From NCBI GenBank assembly GCA_015488935.1, contig WFMU01000108.1:1-9664 (forward strand): a stretch of 9,664 nucleotides of DNA, written 5' to 3'. Under the pieces are notes generated by a model. That model saw nothing but the letters and a program-made list of their open reading frames with translations, was not told where the DNA came from and made no database searches. Origin of the DNA: Flavobacteriaceae bacterium. GTDB lineage: Bacteria > Bacteroidota > Bacteroidia > Flavobacteriales > Flavobacteriaceae. This document shows, in pieces, positions 6,535-9,664 of this stretch; the first letter of the stretch is position 1, and each line of letters opens with the position of its first letter. The translations under genes were made by a program, and so were the position numbers.

Positions 6535-7308
6535 ATGGATAATACATTATTACAAAAACTATTTAATGCACATCAAAATAAGCGATTTATACCGTCCAGA
6601 AATGATATTGGTACCATAATGAATGATTTATTAGGAGTCCTTTTTCCACAACATGCAGATTATGAGATTTCAGATATTTCCGAAATTAAAAGCAAATTAG
6701 TACAGGTAAAAAGTAAACTTAAAAAAATTATTAAAAATTTGAATAATACTGATAATACCGATGCTTTAGTTTCGCAATTTTTTGATAATCTCCCAACGGT
6801 TTATGAATCTCTTTTAAAAGATGCTGAGGCTATTTGTAAAGGAGACCCTGCAGCTTTTGATATACAAGAAGTAATTCGAATTTATCCAGGTTTTTTGGCA
6901 ATATATTACCATAGAATAGCACATGAATTTTACAAAATGAATATTAATTATTTACCTCGAATATTAAGTGAAAATGTACATAGTAAGACTGGTATAGATA
7001 TTCATCCTGGAGCAAAAATTGGAGATTATTTTTGTATCGATCACGGTACAGGTATTGTAATTGGAGAAACTACCACCATTGGTAATTGGGTAAAAATATA
7101 TCAAGGAGTTACGCTTGGTGCGTTAAGTGTAGAAAAAGGAATGGCAAAAACTAAAAGACATCCTACTATTAACGACCATGTAGTTATTTATGCTGGAGCA
7201 ACTATTTTAGGAGGAAAAACAATAATCGGACATCACAGTATTGTTGGCGGTAATACATGGCTTACACGATCTGTAGCACCGAATTCAAAAACATATTATA
7301 AAGGGTAA
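6535..7308 (+). CDS. cysE: Serine O-acetyltransferase (CysE/EpsC type)
   Basis: Protein of 257 residues that acetylates L-serine with acetyl-CoA to O-acetylserine, the first committed step of cysteine synthesis. The N-terminal about 145 residues are the helical serine acetyltransferase domain (for example DPAAFDIQEVIRIYPGFLAIYYHRIAHEFY at 104-133). From about 150 the left-handed beta-helix of hexapeptide repeats begins: GIDIHPGAKIGDYFCIDHGTGIVIGETTTIG, then VKIYQGVTLGALSV and RHPTINDHVVIYAGATILG. Asp155 and His170 correspond to the catalytic Asp143/His158 pair of E. coli CysE, with the same spacing of 15. The C-terminus ends ...SKTYYKG and lacks the terminal Ile that docks E. coli CysE into the CysK active site. 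The protein starts with a helical extension typical of Bacteroidetes EpsC forms. cysM begins 5 bp downstream, so the two are co-transcribed. Confidence 0.94.
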   Translation: MDNTLLQKLFNAHQNKRFIPSRNDIGTIMNDLLGVLFPQHADYEISDISEIKSKLVQVKSKLKKIIKNLNNTDNTDALVSQFFDNLPTVYESLLKDAEAICKGDPAAFDIQEVIRIYPGFLAIYYHRIAHEFYKMNINYLPRILSENVHSKTGIDIHPGAKIGDYFCIDHGTGIVIGETTTIGNWVKIYQGVTLGALSVEKGMAKTKRHPTINDHVVIYAGATILGGKTIIGHHSIVGGNTWLTRSVAPNSKTYYKG

Positions 7309-7313
7309 TTATT

Positions 7314-8195
7314 ATGCATACAATACTAGATTTAATTGGAAATACTCCGTTAGTTGAAATTAAAAATTTACAACAAAATCCAAAAGTTAAAATTTTTGTA
7401 AAAATAGAAGGGCAAAATCCCGGAGGTAGTGTTAAGGATAGGGCTGCTTATAGTATGATTAAAGGGTTTGTGAATAGTAAAAATTATACTAAAGATAGTA
7501 AACTTATTGAAGCTACTAGTGGTAATACTGGTATAGCACTTGCCATGATTGCTCAACAATTTAATTTACCAATTAGTTTGGTTATGCCTGACAACGCTAC
7601 CAAAGAGCGAATTTTAACCATGAAAGCTTACGGTGCTGAAGTTATTTTAACTCCAGCCGAAAAAACCATTGAATATTCAAGAGCTTATGCTATAGATTTG
7701 GCAAAAAATGAAAACTATTTTGTCCTTAATCAATTTGAAAATGACGATAATTGGAAAGCACATTATCGTACTACTGGTCCAGAAATTTGGAACGATACTA
7801 ACAATAAAATTACCCATTTTGTTTCTGCTATGGGAACTACAGGTACTATTATGGGTGTTTCTAGATATTTAAAAGAACAAAATAAGAACATACAAATTGT
7901 AGGTACACAACCCAAAGAAGGTTCTAGAATTCCCGGTATTAGAAGATGGTCTCCTGAGTTTTTACCTAAAATATTTGATAAAAATCGTGTAGATAGCATT
8001 ATTGATGTTACACAAGAAGAAGCAATTTATACCATGCGAAATTTAGCAAGTAAAGAGAGTGTTTTTTGTGGTATGAGTAGTGGTGGTGCCATGAGTGCTG
8101 CTCTAAAACTTGCCAAAACACTAGATGAGGGTCTTATTGTTACCGTAGCTTGTGATAGAGGTGATCGCTATCTCAGTTCTGGTATTTTTGAATAA
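7314..8195 (+). CDS. cysM: Cysteine synthase, CysM (O-acetylserine sulfhydrylase B) type
   Basis: PLP enzyme of 293 residues, close to the 303 of E. coli CysM. It replaces the acetyl group of O-acetylserine by sulfide to give cysteine; CysM enzymes can also use thiosulfate to give S-sulfocysteine. Landmarks: LIGNTPLVEI at the start, NPGGSVKDRAA with the Schiff-base Lys41, the substrate loop TSGNTG at 68-73, the phosphate-binding loop GTTGT at 174-178, and MSSGGA near the end with the Ser contacting the pyridine nitrogen. MPDNATKERILTMKAYGAEV and IPGIRRWSPEFLPKIFD are of CysM rather than CysK pattern (CysK has MPxTMSxERR). All catalytic residues are intact. It follows cysE by 5 bp, and its substrate is the product of that gene. 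Thiosulfate use is inferred from subfamily only. Confidence 0.94.
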   Translation: MHTILDLIGNTPLVEIKNLQQNPKVKIFVKIEGQNPGGSVKDRAAYSMIKGFVNSKNYTKDSKLIEATSGNTGIALAMIAQQFNLPISLVMPDNATKERILTMKAYGAEVILTPAEKTIEYSRAYAIDLAKNENYFVLNQFENDDNWKAHYRTTGPEIWNDTNNKITHFVSAMGTTGTIMGVSRYLKEQNKNIQIVGTQPKEGSRIPGIRRWSPEFLPKIFDKNRVDSIIDVTQEEAIYTMRNLASKESVFCGMSSGGAMSAALKLAKTLDEGLIVTVACDRGDRYLSSGIFE

Positions 8196-8359
8196 ATGAA
8201 ATAAACTTTTGTAATTGGTATAAATACTTTTGTAGAAAAATATATTGTTTTATTATTCCATTTATGTTGTTGCATTACTGCTTTGTATTCCATGGAATTT
8301 ACTAAAATAACATTCTTTTTATACTAATTATGGTTGCTTTAAAAAAAGAAATAGAATTA
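8196..8359. other. Convergent intergenic region with short repeats and a promoter-like box
   Basis: This lies between the end of cysM and the end of the convergent GNAT gene. ACTTTTGTA occurs twice (8205-8213 and 8226-8234), offset by 21 bp, two helical turns. The second copy contains TACTTTTG (8225-8232), an exact TANNTTTG match pointing right, but no TTG box lies 17-23 bp upstream. ATTCCATGGAAT at 8287-8298 is a perfect 12-bp palindrome, and its half ATTCCAT also occurs at 8255-8261. Two tiny plus-strand frames follow (8264-8305, 13 codons; 8330-8389, 19 codons, overlapping the GNAT end); I do not call either a gene. No clear terminator hairpin is visible for cysM. Confidence 0.45.
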
Positions 8360-8869
8360 TCAGGATTTTCCCAACTCAAAAAGCAATAAATCTTCCACTT
8401 CATTTGGAACTTTAAAAAAACCAACATGTGTAAACCCTAATTTAAGTAATAAATTTTGCGAATTGGTATTTTCTTTAATGGTAATAGCTTTAAGTTTTGT
8501 TAGATTATGCTGTGTAAAAGCAACTTCAACTAATTTTTTAGCAGCTTCGTAGGCATATCCTTTTTTATGAAATTCTGGTAAAAAAGCAAAACCCAAATCT
8601 ACAGAATCTAAATCATCTCGTTTATACAAACCACAAGAACCAATTTTTACATTATCCGATTTTCGAATTACCGTATTATTAGAAAACCCTAATTTTTGAT
8701 ATTGTGGAATCATTTTAGCAAGAATATAAAACCGTGCATCTTTAACACTACGAATGTTTCTATCGCCAATATTTGTAATCCATTGTGGTGTATTCATCAA
8801 CTCAAAAATAAAGGCAGCATCGTCTGTGGATGTTGGTTTTAGTACTAATCTTTCCGTTTCAAAATCCAT
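8360..8869 (-). CDS. GNAT family N-acetyltransferase, RimJ/RimL type
   Basis: Protein of 169 residues with the Acetyltransf_3 layout. It opens METERLVLKP-like (MDFETERLVLKPTSTDDAAFIFELMNTP), the hallmark of the RimJ/RimL branch, which acetylates N-terminal amines of ribosomal proteins or, in many homologues, small molecules. Then follow strands up to IGSCGLYKRDDLDSVDLGFAFLPEFHKKGYAYEAAKKLVEVAF (75-117), where HKKGYA is the acetyl-CoA loop (motif A, H-x-x-G-x-A). KENTNSQNLLLKLGFTHVGF gives motif B with the conserved Asn-Ser-x-x-Leu-Leu-x-K-x-G-F. The substrate is unknown. It lies downstream of the DUF4349 gene on the same strand with a 52-bp gap holding a long hairpin. No TANNTTTG box is seen in that gap, so it may depend on read-through from upstream. 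It is convergent with cysM. Confidence 0.88.
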   Translation of the reverse strand: MDFETERLVLKPTSTDDAAFIFELMNTPQWITNIGDRNIRSVKDARFYILAKMIPQYQKLGFSNNTVIRKSDNVKIGSCGLYKRDDLDSVDLGFAFLPEFHKKGYAYEAAKKLVEVAFTQHNLTKLKAITIKENTNSQNLLLKLGFTHVGFFKVPNEVEDLLLFELGKS

Positions 8870-8879
8870 ATTTTTTATA

Positions 8880-8917
8880 ATTTACACGAGAAAATATAGA
8901 TATTTTCTCGTGTAAAT
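8880..8917. repeat. Perfect hairpin with 17-bp arms between two minus-strand genes
   Basis: ATTTACACGAGAAAATA at 8880-8896 is exactly complementary to 8901-8917, leaving the loop TAGA at 8897-8900. It begins 4 bp after the stop of the DUF4349 gene and ends 11 bp before the GNAT start (both read on the minus strand). On that strand the stem is followed by TTATAAAAAA rather than a T-tract, so it is not a textbook terminator. It may partially terminate, stabilise the upstream message, or act as a processing site that sets different levels for the two genes. Confidence 0.75.
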
Positions 8918-8921
8918 GTAG

Positions 8922-9664
8922 TTATTTTTTCTTTCTTTGGATGTAAAATAAAACAACAATTCCAATTAGTAATAATGGCCAAATATAAGTGATACCAATA
9001 ATTATATTTTCAATTAATTTCCAACCATAAGAAAAACCATTTTTTATTTTGTTAGAAAAAGTTTTGGTATAACTTACAGGTTCTTCTTTGTAATTTACAG
9101 TTTCGTATAAATTTACTTCAATAGTGCTTAACGATACTTTGTTGGTTACATATTGCAATTTTCCCTGAGCAGCTTCTATCTCTTCTTGAATAACACGCAA
9201 TTTTTCTTCCGTTGCAAGTATTTCCTCTACTGTTTTTGCTCTTTTTCGAAGTATAGTTTCGTAGCGTTGCTTAATTTCTATTTTGGTTTTTAAACGTGTT
9301 TGAATATCAATATATTCTTCGGTAACATCTTTAGATGTAATGTTTTCAAAATCGATAAACTCAGCAAATTTCGAAATAGAATCCATAATAACATCAAAGT
9401 TGTTTTGTGGTATTTTTATGGTAAATCTATTTTCTTTTTTATATAGATTATTACTGAATCGTAAGTCCGAAATATAACCATTTTGCAAGGTTACTAAGTT
9501 GTTAATTTTTTTTGTAATACCCTTTACATCTTTCACTTGATATTTTACACTCGCAGAGCGAATTATTTTTAAGTTTTGCTTTTTTATTTCTAAAGTTTCT
9601 AATTTTTTATCTTCTGCTATTGCTTTATGACTTTCGTTTATAGCAACTTCGGCAACAGCCATAT
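8922..9664 (-). CDS. DUF4349-type membrane-anchored coiled-coil protein, N-terminus outside the window
   Basis: The last 246 residues are visible from an in-frame ATG at 9662. The frame is open to the window edge and the family normally starts with a signal peptide or lipobox, which is missing here, so that ATG is probably internal. Residues 30-110 of the visible part (KIIRSASVKYQVKDVKGITKKI and RFTIKIPQNNFDVIMDSIS) are the paired alpha/beta part of DUF4349. Residues about 119-172 (RLKTKIEIKQRYETILRKR through EEIEAAQGKLQYV) form a charged coiled coil. LSTIEVNLYE follows, then a membrane segment at about 217-240 (IENIIIGITYIWPLLLIGIV) and a short RKKK cytoplasmic tail. It is likely anchored in the inner membrane with the bulk outside the cytoplasm. 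The function of the family is not established. The next gene downstream is the GNAT gene at 8360. Confidence 0.85.
   Translation of the reverse strand, partial: MAVAEVAINESHKAIAEDKKLETLEIKKQNLKIIRSASVKYQVKDVKGITKKINNLVTLQNGYISDLRFSNNLYKKENRFTIKIPQNNFDVIMDSISKFAEFIDFENITSKDVTEEYIDIQTRLKTKIEIKQRYETILRKRAKTVEEILATEEKLRVIQEEIEAAQGKLQYVTNKVSLSTIEVNLYETVNYKEEPVSYTKTFSNKIKNGFSYGWKLIENIIIGITYIWPLLLIGIVVLFYIQRKKK

Noticed and set aside
7368..7999. Minus-strand frames at 7368-7559 and 7763-7999
   Set aside because: They are antisense to cysM, whose PLP-binding motifs are complete.

Overview
The window looks like chromosomal DNA from a marine-type Flavobacteriaceae (Bacteroidetes). The evidence is a strongly AT-rich composition with A/T-ending codons, a large secreted protein with a C-terminal type IX secretion (T9SS) sorting domain, promoters of the Bacteroidetes form TTG-N(17-23)-TANNTTTG rather than sigma70 boxes, A-rich leaders without clear Shine-Dalgarno sequences, and a cysE-cysM pair of the Bacteroidetes kind. 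Genus cannot be fixed from what is visible.

Layout. (1) Positions 136-3072, minus strand: a 978-residue secreted LamG-type T9SS protein, probably surface-exposed or released. (2) A roughly 100-bp divergent promoter region at 3073-3174, where the CAATTG palindrome at 3121-3126 could give a -33 box to both directions. (3) Positions 3175-6144, plus strand: a tightly packed four-gene operon of a class I aminotransferase (AspB-like), a GNAT acetyltransferase, a hotdog acyl-CoA thioesterase and an exported DNA/RNA non-specific endonuclease. Junctions are a 1-bp overlap, 5 bp and 5 bp. (4) Positions 6145-6534: a 390-bp gene-free stretch with several inverted repeats, including a perfect 20-bp one directly after the nuclease stop and a 19-bp palindrome just upstream of the next promoter. 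(5) Positions 6535-8195, plus strand: cysE (serine O-acetyltransferase) and cysM (cysteine synthase B-type), the two consecutive steps from serine to cysteine. (6) A 164-bp convergent intergenic region. (7) Positions 8360-9664, minus strand: a RimJ/RimL-type GNAT acetyltransferase and, upstream of it, a DUF4349-type membrane protein that runs off the right edge; a perfect 17-bp-arm hairpin lies between them.

How the genes work together. The clearest functional unit is cysE-cysM: O-acetylserine made by CysE is the substrate of CysM. The aminotransferase operon has no obvious single pathway; the tight spacing suggests co-expression rather than a shared reaction. The window is mostly ordinary core or near-core genome. 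I see no defence system, CRISPR array, insertion sequence or tRNA. The most interesting signals are regulatory: the shared divergent promoter, the palindrome in front of cysE, and two long perfect inverted repeats that lack the T-tract of a normal terminator.
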